64,000 bases of DNA from CAZHGD01 sp964531735 (lineage in GTDB: Bacteria; Armatimonadota; UBA10988). The stretch covers positions 1 to 64,000 of the forward strand of contig CAZHGD010000011.1 in the NCBI GenBank assembly GCA_964531735.1, written 5' to 3'. The notes under the pieces were generated by a model. It ran no database searches and was not told where the DNA came from. It saw only the letters and a program-made list of their open reading frames with translations. Position numbers and translations under genes: made by a program. Below are positions 26,901 through 33,594 of this stretch, in pieces; within the stretch, counting starts at the first letter, position 1; each line of letters starts with the position of its first letter.

Positions 26901-27406
26901 ACTGCGAGGACTACCTCGCGGGGCGCCCGAATCGGGCCTTCGCCCTGGCCAAGGTGCTGCTGGTGCCGCAGGTGACGCACGCGCCGCGCGAGACCGTGGC
27001 GGCGCTCAAGCGGTTCCAGGCGGCCGGTGGACGCGTGATCTGGCTCGGAGACTGTTTGACACACGATGAGACGGGGAAGAGGATCGCCGTTGAAGCGACA
27101 GCCGCCACGTGGCCCAGGCCGACCGACGAGGACGGCGGGCGGCGGCTCTGGTCGCGCCTGCGCACGGAGTTGGCGACGGCGGTGCCGGCGCTGGTCGATA
27201 TCGGCTGCTACGGGGTCGAGGCGCGTTCGGCGGCGTTTGGCGGCGGGCGCGTCCTCAACCTGTGCAACTACCTGCCGCAGGCGGTGACGGTGACGATACC
27301 GGTCGGGTGCCGCGACCTGCTGACCGGCGAGCTGATGCCGCCGCAGTTGGTGCTCCCCCCGTTGGTCCCGCGACTGGTGACGACGGAACCGCCGGCGAAG
27401 CGCTAG
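23915..27406 (+). CDS. Large secreted GH42-like glycoside hydrolase with two N-terminal CBM-like modules
   Basis: 1163 residues with a signal peptide (ILWACLAVLPAGAG). Two homologous jelly-roll carbohydrate-binding-like modules follow, each starting NLL.N.SFE and ending in VDDVQL or IDDVQL (about 20-165 and 190-340). After an Ig-like segment (about 370-475) and a helical stretch comes a GH-A barrel (about 575-905) of the GH42/GH14-like type, with a candidate acid/base Glu in CLSNEPLSL (711) and nucleophile Glu in VFNSENHL (870). A flavodoxin-like beta-galactosidase trimerisation-type domain (about 930-1050) and a small beta tail close the protein. It probably removes galactose or a related sugar from plant or algal glycans. 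It begins 51 bases after the methyltransferase, with CAGGAG upstream. Confidence 0.85.
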   Translation: MRVAAILWACLAVLPAGAGNLLRNPSFEEADAHGLPAQWAWRPGAANGTLALDDTVARSGHRSVRIANPTPLRPHVYAMLFQRARVKPGETYTLSAYVRGAQPGQAWIGGGHEWRVRLAVPAGPDWQRVAITFTTGPQEREWEVGIHSDSTSPGFWVDDVQLVPGGEPQPFELPQPAPAGALTVALEAAQGANLLPNASFERLAQGAPASWVWDPRNTDAKLAIVEPGHFGQRCVKITNGTAFGPHIYGQLRLAEPLKVAPKTRYTLSFYCRSDGSPGHAWVGGATDWRVRARVPGTNGAWQRVSTTFVTRENETSIPLMINTDSPTAGFLIDDVQLEEGGLATPFDAPDTSLPAQLAVENVPEDDADMPPWKPELYPTARWCFARREIVWDGALTLPEPLAKGRVEVTLSAGGRSLAQGQASLDGSLPKRARLTIRYGLTGQPPEQARLEAAVVAADGRRLATATADLEVRTAAMVAALLQALEPRLAALAAKAAADDYQRVTVTVLRNFIRFTRDDLAHGAVNRAYDTARELMMLADRAEQAKPRPRAPRYVTSPLTIAGPTFVGTAQLPDGSREQRPIWFNGYGHFGSVVRDLEQWPDYGHNLIQVEFGPDSVLPAEGQVSTAAIDSFLKLCDRAAKANVQVNLLLSPHYFPEWALRKWPYLKDFDGGFFRYSVYAPEARTVIERSLREVIPRLKDHPALHSVCLSNEPLSLDLSRCRYAARLWRQWLQQRYQTVEAVNARWGTRHASFDAIAVPPPQLEATALNYDFTLFNQEAFAQFHAWMANIVRSLAPNLPVHAKIMMSAHFQRSLHGDWCIAPELFSRLSSINGNDCCKWPRADGWACNWVGENMGYDYQRSAADRPVFNSENHLIMDRDVSDVSPEYIQNVYWQGAIHGQGATTTWVWERTYEAESDFAGSLMHRPKCVEANGWTTLDLNRAAREVAAIAAEPFRIAVLWSQATSVFRGSAHGGDVARAYAAANFLDQPVGFINERDCEDYLAGRPNRAFALAKVLLVPQVTHAPRETVAALKRFQAAGGRVIWLGDCLTHDETGKRIAVEATAATWPRPTDEDGGRRLWSRLRTELATAVPALVDIGCYGVEARSAAFGGGRVLNLCNYLPQAVTVTIPVGCRDLLTGELMPPQLVLPPLVPRLVTTEPPAKR

Positions 27407-27614
27407 CGTCGGAGCCGTAGCCAGGCGACCAGCCCGGCGAGTCGGCGTGCCCGGCGGGCCTGTCGGCACGGACCGCGCGGCCGGAAAACCGCTGGAAGGA
27501 ATCCCGGCCAGCGGCGTCTAATGGTAAACCGCGGCGCCCCGCGGACGCGGCGCTAGTGGACTCCGGTCGTGGAGTCGGTTTGTCGGCTGGGGCGGGGCAG
27601 TAGGAGGAGACGAC

Positions 27615-28799
27615 ATGGCGATGAGTGGCGGCAGCCGGTGGCTGCGCATGCTCGCAGTAGCCGGCGCACTGGCGGCCCTGGGCGCGCTGCTGCCGGGCTG
27701 CGGCAGTTCTGGCGGGTGGGATGCGACCAAAGGTCAGGTCACGGTGACGTTGCCGGCCGATGCGGCGGCTGCCGGGGCCAGGTGGATGATCGACAACGAT
27801 CCTACGCCGCATGCCTCGGGCGAGACGGTGGGCAACCTGGAGCTCGGGAACCACACCATCCGGTACACCTCAGTGCCCGGCTTCAACGCTCCGGCCGACG
27901 CGGTGGTGCCGGTGAACACGGCGGGGACGCCGACACCGGTCACGGTGACCTACACGGCGTGGGACACCACCAAGGGCAGCGTGACGGTCACGATTCTGCC
28001 GGCTGACGCGGTGACCAAGGGCGCCAAGTGGACCCTGGACGCCGAGACGCAGCAGCGGACCTCGGGCGAGTCGGTGGGCAACCTGACCGTGGGCAACCAC
28101 ACCGTGAAGTTCACGGCCGTCACCGGTTATGCGACGCCGGCGGACCAGACCGTGGCGGTGGTGGCCGGCCAGACGGCCACCGTCAGCGTGACCTATGGCG
28201 ATGCGTCGGCTGGTCCGGGCTCGATCAAGGTGACGATCACCCCGAGCGCGGCGGCGGCGGGTGCGAAGTGGACCTATGACAGCGATACCACGCAGCACTC
28301 CAGCGGCGAGACGGTCACCAACGTGCCGGCCGGTGCGCACACCGTGAAGTTCACGGACGTGGCCGGCTTCACCAAGCCTGCGGATCAGGCCGTGACGGTG
28401 ACCGGCGGCCAGACGGCCGAAGTGACCGGTGCGTACACGCAGCCGGGCAGCGGTCCGGCGATCGCCCGCTTCAGCACGGGCAACTACACGGCAGGCACGG
28501 CCTTCCAGGTGACCATCGTCATCACGGCGGCCATCGGCGCCCAGGGCTGGGCGGCGGAGGACAAGGTCCCGACCGGTTGGACCGCGGCCAACGTCAGCGG
28601 TGGCGGTACCTGGGATGCGGTCAACGGCAAGATGAAGTGGGTCTCGACCGACACCATCGACGCCAGCAACCAGACCAAGACCGTCGTCTACTCGGTGACG
28701 CCGCCGGCCGGCGCGACGGGCACGGCGACGTTTGTCGGCACGTACTCGTCGGGTGGCACCCCCGTTGCCATCACCGGCGACCGCGTGATCGCTCCGTAA
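27615..28799 (+). CDS. Lipoprotein with three PEGA-type repeats and a YA-ED/GW beta module
   Basis: 394 residues. The N-terminus is a lipoprotein signal (lipobox LLPGC, lipidated Cys about 29). Three PEGA-like repeats of about 73 residues follow (about 40-114, 121-194, 203-275), each with ...GAKWTLD/YD..., ...SGE.V.N...G.HTVKFT.V.G and PADQ.V.V. The last 110 residues form the module shared with the two nearby genes at 28927 and 32221: YTAG...VTI...GWAAEDKVPTGW...KMKWVS...TPPAGATG...FVGTYSSGG...GDRVIAP. PEGA repeats are surface-layer or envelope modules; no enzymatic part is visible. The ATG follows AGGAGGAGA. It is the first of four related genes and ends at a strong hairpin. Confidence 0.85.
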   Translation: MAMSGGSRWLRMLAVAGALAALGALLPGCGSSGGWDATKGQVTVTLPADAAAAGARWMIDNDPTPHASGETVGNLELGNHTIRYTSVPGFNAPADAVVPVNTAGTPTPVTVTYTAWDTTKGSVTVTILPADAVTKGAKWTLDAETQQRTSGESVGNLTVGNHTVKFTAVTGYATPADQTVAVVAGQTATVSVTYGDASAGPGSIKVTITPSAAAAGAKWTYDSDTTQHSSGETVTNVPAGAHTVKFTDVAGFTKPADQAVTVTGGQTAEVTGAYTQPGSGPAIARFSTGNYTAGTAFQVTIVITAAIGAQGWAAEDKVPTGWTAANVSGGGTWDAVNGKMKWVSTDTIDASNQTKTVVYSVTPPAGATGTATFVGTYSSGGTPVAITGDRVIAP

Positions 28800-28806
28800 G
28801 CACATC

Positions 28807-28850
28807 CGGCTGCGGACGGGCGGCCATTGCCGACCGCCCGTCCGCAGCCG
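28807..28850 (+). terminator. Long hairpin terminator after the first PEGA gene
   Basis: A perfect 17-bp inverted repeat (CGGCTGCGGACGGGCGG / CCGCCCGTCCGCAGCCG) with a 10-base loop, 8 bases beyond the stop. No U run follows. Confidence 0.75.
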
Positions 28851-28926
28851 TCACTGAACAACTCAGCAGGGGCCGTGTTCGGCCAAGCACGCCGGCCAGA
28901 CCGCGGCCACCGCGAAGGAGATACGG

Positions 28927-29862
28927 ATGAAGTCAGGGATTCGCTGGTGGCGAATCGGCTTCGCGGCGGCTTGTCTGACGGCAGTAACCGGGTGTGGCGG
29001 CTCGCATGGCAACGCCAGCAGCACCGCCACGCGAACGCGGCAGACCTCGTCGTACGGCGTGCGCACGCTGCCGGCTGGCTACACACCCGGCGGTACCGTC
29101 CAGATCACGATTGCCGTGACGCCGCCCTCGGGTGCGGTGGCCTATGCCGTGGAGGACACGGTGCCGTCCGGTTGGACCCTCGCGACCGCCGACAACAGCG
29201 GTGCGTATGAGAGTGCCAACAGCAAGGTCAAGTGGGCCTTCATGGACGGCAACGCCCGCACCTTGCACTACACTCTGAACATTCCGTCGTCGGCTAGCGG
29301 AGACCAGACCTTGGCCGGCGTCGTCTCGCTCAGCGGCCAGAGCACTGCCATTGGCGGTGACACGGTGCTGAAGTCATCCGGCGCCGCCCATCCGGCCGAC
29401 ACGAATGGCGACTCGACTATCTCGATCAACGAGATGACGACCTACATCACGGGCTGGAAGTCGGGTCAGTCCGACAGCATCGACCTCGTCACCAATGCCA
29501 TTGCCTTGTGGAAGAACGGTGAGTGGTACCACTACGACGCCACCGTGAACCCGCCCTATGTGACCGGCGCGCCGGCGGGCCGCGGGCCCGGCTCGCTGGT
29601 GGTGACCATCGCCCCCGCCGAGGTCCTGGCGGCCGGCGCCAGGTGGCTGCTGGACAACGACACCACCGAGCACCCGAGCGGCGAGACCATCAGCAGCCTG
29701 CCGTCGGGCACGCATACGGTCAAGTTCACGACGGTGTCGGGCTACCTGACGCCGTCGACGCAGAGCGTCACCGTGAACGTCGGGCAGTTGACGGCCCTGA
29801 CCGGTACCTACATGACCCTCTCGACGATCAGCCCGCCGCCGCCACCGTCATTCCGACGCTGA
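28927..29862 (+). CDS. Lipoprotein: YA-ED/GW module, dockerin-like EF hand, PEGA repeat
   Basis: 311 residues. A lipobox AVTGC gives lipidated Cys 23. Residues about 45-150 are the beta module with VAYAVEDTVPSGW and SKVKWAFMDG. Residues about 155-215 form a dockerin-like segment with one EF-hand calcium loop (DTNGDSTISINE, 158-169) followed by TTYITGWKSGQ, IDLVTNAIALWKNGE and YHYD. A PEGA repeat (about 222-295) and a proline tail end the protein. The order is the reverse of the first gene, as expected from module shuffling. The EF-hand part closely matches that of the protease downstream. GAAGGAG precedes the ATG. No catalytic domain is seen; an adhesive or scaffolding role is inference. Confidence 0.85.
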   Translation: MKSGIRWWRIGFAAACLTAVTGCGGSHGNASSTATRTRQTSSYGVRTLPAGYTPGGTVQITIAVTPPSGAVAYAVEDTVPSGWTLATADNSGAYESANSKVKWAFMDGNARTLHYTLNIPSSASGDQTLAGVVSLSGQSTAIGGDTVLKSSGAAHPADTNGDSTISINEMTTYITGWKSGQSDSIDLVTNAIALWKNGEWYHYDATVNPPYVTGAPAGRGPGSLVVTIAPAEVLAAGARWLLDNDTTEHPSGETISSLPSGTHTVKFTTVSGYLTPSTQSVTVNVGQLTALTGTYMTLSTISPPPPPSFRR

Positions 29863-29883
29863 GGCTGACGACTCCGACTTCCT

Positions 29884-29919
29884 GAGAGCGCCCACCGCCG
29901 CCGGCGGCGGGCGCTCTCG
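29884..29919 (+). terminator. Hairpin terminator with short T run
   Basis: GAGAGCGCCC...GGGCGCTCTC, with an additional GC-rich inner stem (CCGCCG / CGGCGG), is followed by GTTTG. It lies 21 bases after the stop of the second PEGA gene. It is the best intrinsic terminator in the cluster. Confidence 0.75.
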
Positions 29920-29933
29920 TTTGGGCGCGGCGC

Positions 29934-30026
29934 CGCTCGCCAACGCCGGGCCGGGTTGGCGAGCGACCTGTTGCGGCCACCTGAACACCGCCTTAACGCC
30001 ACCGCCACCGGCACGGAACGTGCCGG
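29934..30026 (+). promoter_or_regulatory. Two further hairpins in the leader of the protease gene
   Basis: An 11-bp perfect stem (CGCTCGCCAAC / GTTGGCGAGCG, 29934-29965, 10-base loop) and an 8-bp perfect stem with a three-base loop (CCGGCACG-GAA-CGTGCCGG, 30008-30026) lie between the terminator at 29884 and the protease start at 30137. They could be transcript structures or protein-binding palindromes. No convincing -35/-10 pair is seen in this 274-base gap. Confidence 0.4.
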
Positions 30027-30136
30027 CGTGGGTGGGCGTCGGACCGACGGTTCGTCGCCGTCTGCGGTCGGCGCCCGGCGCGTCGCCGGCCACCGCGACG
30101 GCCAAGCAGCGGCGGGCGTTGGGCCAGGAGCTACCG

Positions 30137-32038
30137 ATGCGTGCATCGTCGTGGTGGGTGGTTTTCGGTCTCTGCGCGAGCCTGGCGGTCTTGCTGCCCG
30201 GCTGCGGTGGTGCGGGACACGGTGGGGCCGCGGTGGCCACCCGCGTCGCCGGCCCGAGTGCACCGCCTGTCCGAGCCGTCGCCAACTCGCACCAGGCCGA
30301 CCAGAACGCTGACGGCAGCATCTCCATCGACGAGCTGACCGCCTACATCCAAGCCTGGAAGACGGGCCAGTACGACAACATCGACCTGGTCACCAATGCC
30401 ATCGGCCTCTGGAAGACCGGCGAGAGCTACCACTACGATGCCGCGGTGACGCCGCACTACGTGAGTGGCCCGCTGGCCGGGGCGGGTTCGGTGCAGGTCA
30501 CCATCAGCCCGGCGGAGGCAGTCACGGCCGGCGCCAAGTGGACCCTGGACAGTGGCACCACGCCCTACAGCAGTGGCGACACCGTCACCAGCGTGTCGGC
30601 CGGCAACCATACGGTCAAGTTCACGACCGTCACCGGCTGGACTACACCAGCCGACCAGACGGCTTCGGTGACGGCCGGCCAGACCACCGGCATCGCGGGC
30701 ACCTACACGCTGCAAGCCAATGCCACCGGTGCCACACTGGCCACGCAGACCGAACTGGACAACGAGCCGGGTGACCTGGTCACCTTCGCCGCGGCCAACG
30801 GTTCGACACTGCCGTCGAAGGCCGACGCCGATGCGCGTTACCTGCCGCCCGTGGGCAACCAGAACCCGCTGGGCACCTGCGTGGGCTGGGGCACGGGCTA
30901 CGGTGGCCTGACCTACCTCGCCGCCAAGGCCGGAAGCTGGTTGGCCAACACCAGTGACCATGAGGCCAGCGCGTGCTGGCTCTACGGCGCTGCGAAGCAG
31001 GTGGAGGGCTACTCGACGCTGAGCGCAGCGGACTGGCGGGCCGGCACCCAGCCGCGGACAGCGTGCAATGTGGCGGTGACCAAAGGTTGCGCCACCATGG
31101 CGCGTGTGCCGTACACCAACAACCCGCCGATCCCCACCGACCTGAGCAGCTTCCTCAGCCAAGGGCTCGACAGCAACGCGGCGATCTTCAGGATCGCCAG
31201 TCACGAGAAGATCGACGTGCGCAACCGGCCCGCGGTGAAGCAGGCGCTCGCCGACGGCAACGTGCTGGTCATCGGCGTCCCGGCCGACGCCGGCTTGCAG
31301 ACCTACCGCAGTGGCGTCTATCGCTACCAGGGGCCGGCCCAGGGCGGCCACTGCATGTTGTTGGTCGGCTACGACGACGCCAAGTCGGCTTACCACATCA
31401 TGAACAGTTGGGGCACCAACTGGGGTGAGAGCGGCTACATGTGGTGGGACTACACCACCTTCGAGAGCGCCACCCTCGGCGGCGTCAGCCCGATCGAGGT
31501 CCGGCGCATGGTGTCGACGGGCTCCACGCCGACGCCGACGCCGACGCCCACGCCGACCACCCAGCCCACCGTCCAGGTGACGGGTCGCCAGGTGTACAAC
31601 TGGTACTGGGACTACCAGTCGTACCGTTGGTGGCTGGTCATCTACCTGGTCTTCGACTACCAGTACTCGCAAGCCGTGGTGCTGCAGAGCGCGCAGATCA
31701 CCTCGCCGATCGCGTCGCCGGTGCAGCCGATCAACAAGACCGGCTCGGCTGGTTCGGTCTACTGGTGGAAAGCCTATGACAACGTCTACCAGGCGCAGTG
31801 GTACAGCGCGGGCACCTATCGCCTGGTGATGAAGGCCCAGGCTCAGGACGGCACCAGCTATACCTACACCAACGATGTCTATGTGGCGATTCCCACCGGC
31901 CGCCAACGGGTCTCGCGAGGCGGTCGGGAGATGGCCGTTCCCGAGAGCGCTCGAGGCATCGGTGCGGCGGCGTTGGGCGCCGACGTGCCGACGTTCGACG
32001 GGGCCGGACGGCGCGCGCGGTTCGTGAACCCGAACTGA
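30137..32038 (+). CDS. Lipid-anchored papain-like (C1) cysteine protease with dockerin-like and PEGA modules
   Basis: 633 residues. A lipobox LLPGC gives lipidated Cys 23. A dockerin-like EF hand (loop DQNADGSISIDE, 55-66; then IDLVTNAIGLWKTGE) and one PEGA repeat (about 117-191) precede a C1A peptidase domain (about 225-460). The catalytic set is complete: oxyanion Gln 242 and Cys 248 (NQNPLGTC, six residues apart as in papain), His 405 (GGHCMLLVGYDD) and Asn 423 (NSWGTNWGESGY). No papain-type propeptide is recognisable. A Thr-Pro linker (about 464-475) leads to an aromatic-rich beta domain of unknown family (about 478-580) and a low-complexity tail. The ATG has AGGAG six bases upstream; the longer upstream frame is intergenic hairpin sequence. 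It should cleave proteins at the cell surface. Confidence 0.9.
   Translation: MRASSWWVVFGLCASLAVLLPGCGGAGHGGAAVATRVAGPSAPPVRAVANSHQADQNADGSISIDELTAYIQAWKTGQYDNIDLVTNAIGLWKTGESYHYDAAVTPHYVSGPLAGAGSVQVTISPAEAVTAGAKWTLDSGTTPYSSGDTVTSVSAGNHTVKFTTVTGWTTPADQTASVTAGQTTGIAGTYTLQANATGATLATQTELDNEPGDLVTFAAANGSTLPSKADADARYLPPVGNQNPLGTCVGWGTGYGGLTYLAAKAGSWLANTSDHEASACWLYGAAKQVEGYSTLSAADWRAGTQPRTACNVAVTKGCATMARVPYTNNPPIPTDLSSFLSQGLDSNAAIFRIASHEKIDVRNRPAVKQALADGNVLVIGVPADAGLQTYRSGVYRYQGPAQGGHCMLLVGYDDAKSAYHIMNSWGTNWGESGYMWWDYTTFESATLGGVSPIEVRRMVSTGSTPTPTPTPTPTTQPTVQVTGRQVYNWYWDYQSYRWWLVIYLVFDYQYSQAVVLQSAQITSPIASPVQPINKTGSAGSVYWWKAYDNVYQAQWYSAGTYRLVMKAQAQDGTSYTYTNDVYVAIPTGRQRVSRGGREMAVPESARGIGAAALGADVPTFDGAGRRARFVNPN
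31526..31555 (+). repeat. Hexanucleotide repeat coding a Thr-Pro linker
   Basis: Five tandem units of ACGCC(G/C) encode (Thr-Pro)n between the protease domain and the C-terminal domain. Such tracts can change length by slippage in whole units without breaking the frame. Confidence 0.8.
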
Positions 32039-32055
32039 GTGCCCCGACCGGTGGC

Positions 32056-32084
32056 GCGGCCTCGGGCTCTCTGCTCGAGGCCGC
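32056..32084 (+). terminator. Hairpin after the protease gene
   Basis: A perfect 9-bp stem (GCGGCCTCG / CGAGGCCGC) with an 11-base loop lies 18 bases after the protease stop, without a U run. Confidence 0.6.
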
Positions 32085-32142
32085 TGGCAGCTTGGCCTGG
32101 ACGGACGCGTTGGGGAGTGTGCCCGGCGGCACGCGGCTGCCC

Positions 32143-32172
32143 TTGACGAGGCGTGACTCGGTCGTCTAGAGT
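32143..32172 (+). promoter_or_regulatory. Promoter of the small YA-ED/GW protein gene
   Basis: TTGACG (32143-32148), 18-base spacer, TAGAGT (32167-32172), 48 bases before the ATG at 32221. Confidence 0.65.
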
Positions 32173-32220
32173 CGCCGAACAGGGCGGAGCGATGCTGGGG
32201 CGGGTCGTCAAGGAGATAGC

Positions 32221-32679
32221 ATGATGCGACGTGAGGTAACCGGCACTACCGTCCGGATCGGGCGCTGGTTGTGGGTGACCGGCGTGGTTGCGGCGGTGGC
32301 CTTGGGCTGCGGCTGGAGCAGCCAGGCCCGCGCGGCCGGCAGCGGCAGCGCGGCAGTCAGCAAGTTCAGCGTGGCGAGCTACACCGCGGGCAAGGCCTTC
32401 ACGGTGACCATCACGGTGACGCCGGCGGCCGGCGCGAGCGGCTATGCGCTGGAAGACAAGCCGCCGGCGGGCTGGTCGGTGGCGAGCATCACCGAAGGCG
32501 GCTCGTGGGACAAGGTGAATGCCAAGGTGAAGTGGGCGTTCCTCGATGGCACAGGCCGCACGCTGAGCTACCAGGTCACGCCACCAGCAGGGGCTGGCGG
32601 CAAGCAGACGTTTGCCGGCACGTACTCGTCCGGTGGTCGGAGCCAGGCTGTGGCCGGCGACCGCCAGATCGCGCCGTAG
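32221..32679 (+). CDS. Small secreted protein consisting of a single YA-ED/GW beta module
   Basis: 152 residues: an N-terminal export signal (WVTGVVAAVALGC, ending either at a possible lipobox Cys 30 or at SQARA|AG) and a single copy of the module found in the genes at 27615 and 28927. Key residues are YTAGKAF, GYALEDKPPAGW, AKVKWAFLDGTGRTL and TPPAGAGGKQTFAGTYSSGG. Because nothing else is attached, this gene defines the module boundaries (about 45-152). The ATG (followed directly by a second ATG) has AAGGAG upstream. It has its own promoter and ends at a strong bidirectional hairpin. No named family is recognised; a beta-sandwich binding or structural domain is inference. Confidence 0.82.
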   Translation: MMRREVTGTTVRIGRWLWVTGVVAAVALGCGWSSQARAAGSGSAAVSKFSVASYTAGKAFTVTITVTPAAGASGYALEDKPPAGWSVASITEGGSWDKVNAKVKWAFLDGTGRTLSYQVTPPAGAGGKQTFAGTYSSGGRSQAVAGDRQIAP

Positions 32680-32768
32680 CCCGATGGCCGGCAGTGGCGG
32701 TCGCGAACCGGCACTGCGCTGGAGAGGGCCGCCACGCTCGCAGCAGGGCGCCGCGGCCGCCCGCGGCG

Positions 32769-32799
32769 GGCGCCGGCCAACCGTTGCTTGGCCGGCGCC
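32769..32799. terminator. Bidirectional hairpin terminator
   Basis: A perfect 12-bp stem (GGCGCCGGCCAA / TTGGCCGGCGCC) with a 7-base loop lies between the convergent small secreted protein gene and recO. Confidence 0.75.
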
Positions 32800-32808
32800 G
32801 AGGCCCGG

Positions 32809-33594
32809 CTACGCGCCGGGGCCGTCGGCGCCCAGGTCGTGTCGTAGCCGTTCGATGAACTCCAGCGACTTCGGCTCCACCTCCAGATGGTGTCTGACGA
32901 AGCCGATCACCGCCTGCCGCAACGGTGCGGCCAGGGGCTCGGGGATGGCGGTGTGGGCCAGGTCCAGACCATAGCGGTCCGGATCGAGCAGGCGTCGCAT
33001 CGCCTTGACCACGCGTGGCCCGACCTCGACGCCCGCCCGGCGCGGGTCCCAGCAGTCGACGTGGACCAGGCCGCCGGCCGCCGGGCACAGGGCCGCGGTC
33101 TCGTCGGCGATGGGCTCACCGCACTGGGCGCAGTGCGAGAGCCTCGGCTCATAGCCCAGCAGCGACAGCAGGCGCAGTTCGTAGCTGTGGACCGCCGGCT
33201 CGGGCTCGGTGGCCGCGAGCAGGGCTCTGAGCGTCGCGACCAGCAGCACATAGACGCTCCCCTGTGGGGCGTCATCGGGCAGCGCGCGCGCGGTCAGGTC
33301 GCAGAGATAGGTCGTGTAGGCCGACCGCCAGACATCCTGCCGCAGCGCATGGAAACTCTCGATCAGGTCGGTCTGGCCGAGCACCGGCAGGCCACCGCGC
33401 CGGGTCACGAGCTGGAGGCGAGTCCAAGCGCCGATGGTGCAGGCCGCCAGGTTGCGCGCGCGAGGCCGCCGAATGCCTTTGGCCAGGCACGACACCTTGC
33501 CGCGGTCCGGCGTGAGGAAGGTCACCACGGCGTCGTGTTCACCGGTGTCGCTCCGGCGCAGGCAGACACCCTCAGTGACCTGGTCTGCGGCCAT
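32809..33594 (-). CDS. recO: DNA repair protein RecO
   Basis: 261 residues. The N-terminal OB fold (VCLRRSDTGEHDAVVTFLTP, GKVSCLAKGIRRPR) is followed by the helical RecO domain with the zinc motif CAQCG...C...C (about 155-185). RecO with RecR loads RecA onto SSB-coated single-stranded DNA in RecF-pathway gap repair. The start ATG directly follows the deoC stop (TGAATG), so the two are probably cotranscribed and translationally coupled. Length and motifs are normal. Confidence 0.95.
   Translation of the reverse strand: MAADQVTEGVCLRRSDTGEHDAVVTFLTPDRGKVSCLAKGIRRPRARNLAACTIGAWTRLQLVTRRGGLPVLGQTDLIESFHALRQDVWRSAYTTYLCDLTARALPDDAPQGSVYVLLVATLRALLAATEPEPAVHSYELRLLSLLGYEPRLSHCAQCGEPIADETAALCPAAGGLVHVDCWDPRRAGVEVGPRVVKAMRRLLDPDRYGLDLAHTAIPEPLAAPLRQAVIGFVRHHLEVEPKSLEFIERLRHDLGADGPGA

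Noticed and set aside
31526..31555. CRISPR-like or mobile repeat
   Set aside because: It is a 6-base in-frame tandem coding Thr-Pro in a linker, with no spacers.
27615..32038. Cellulosome with dockerins
   Set aside because: The EF-hand segments have one calcium loop, not the two of a classical type I dockerin, and no cohesin domain or cellulase is encoded in this island.
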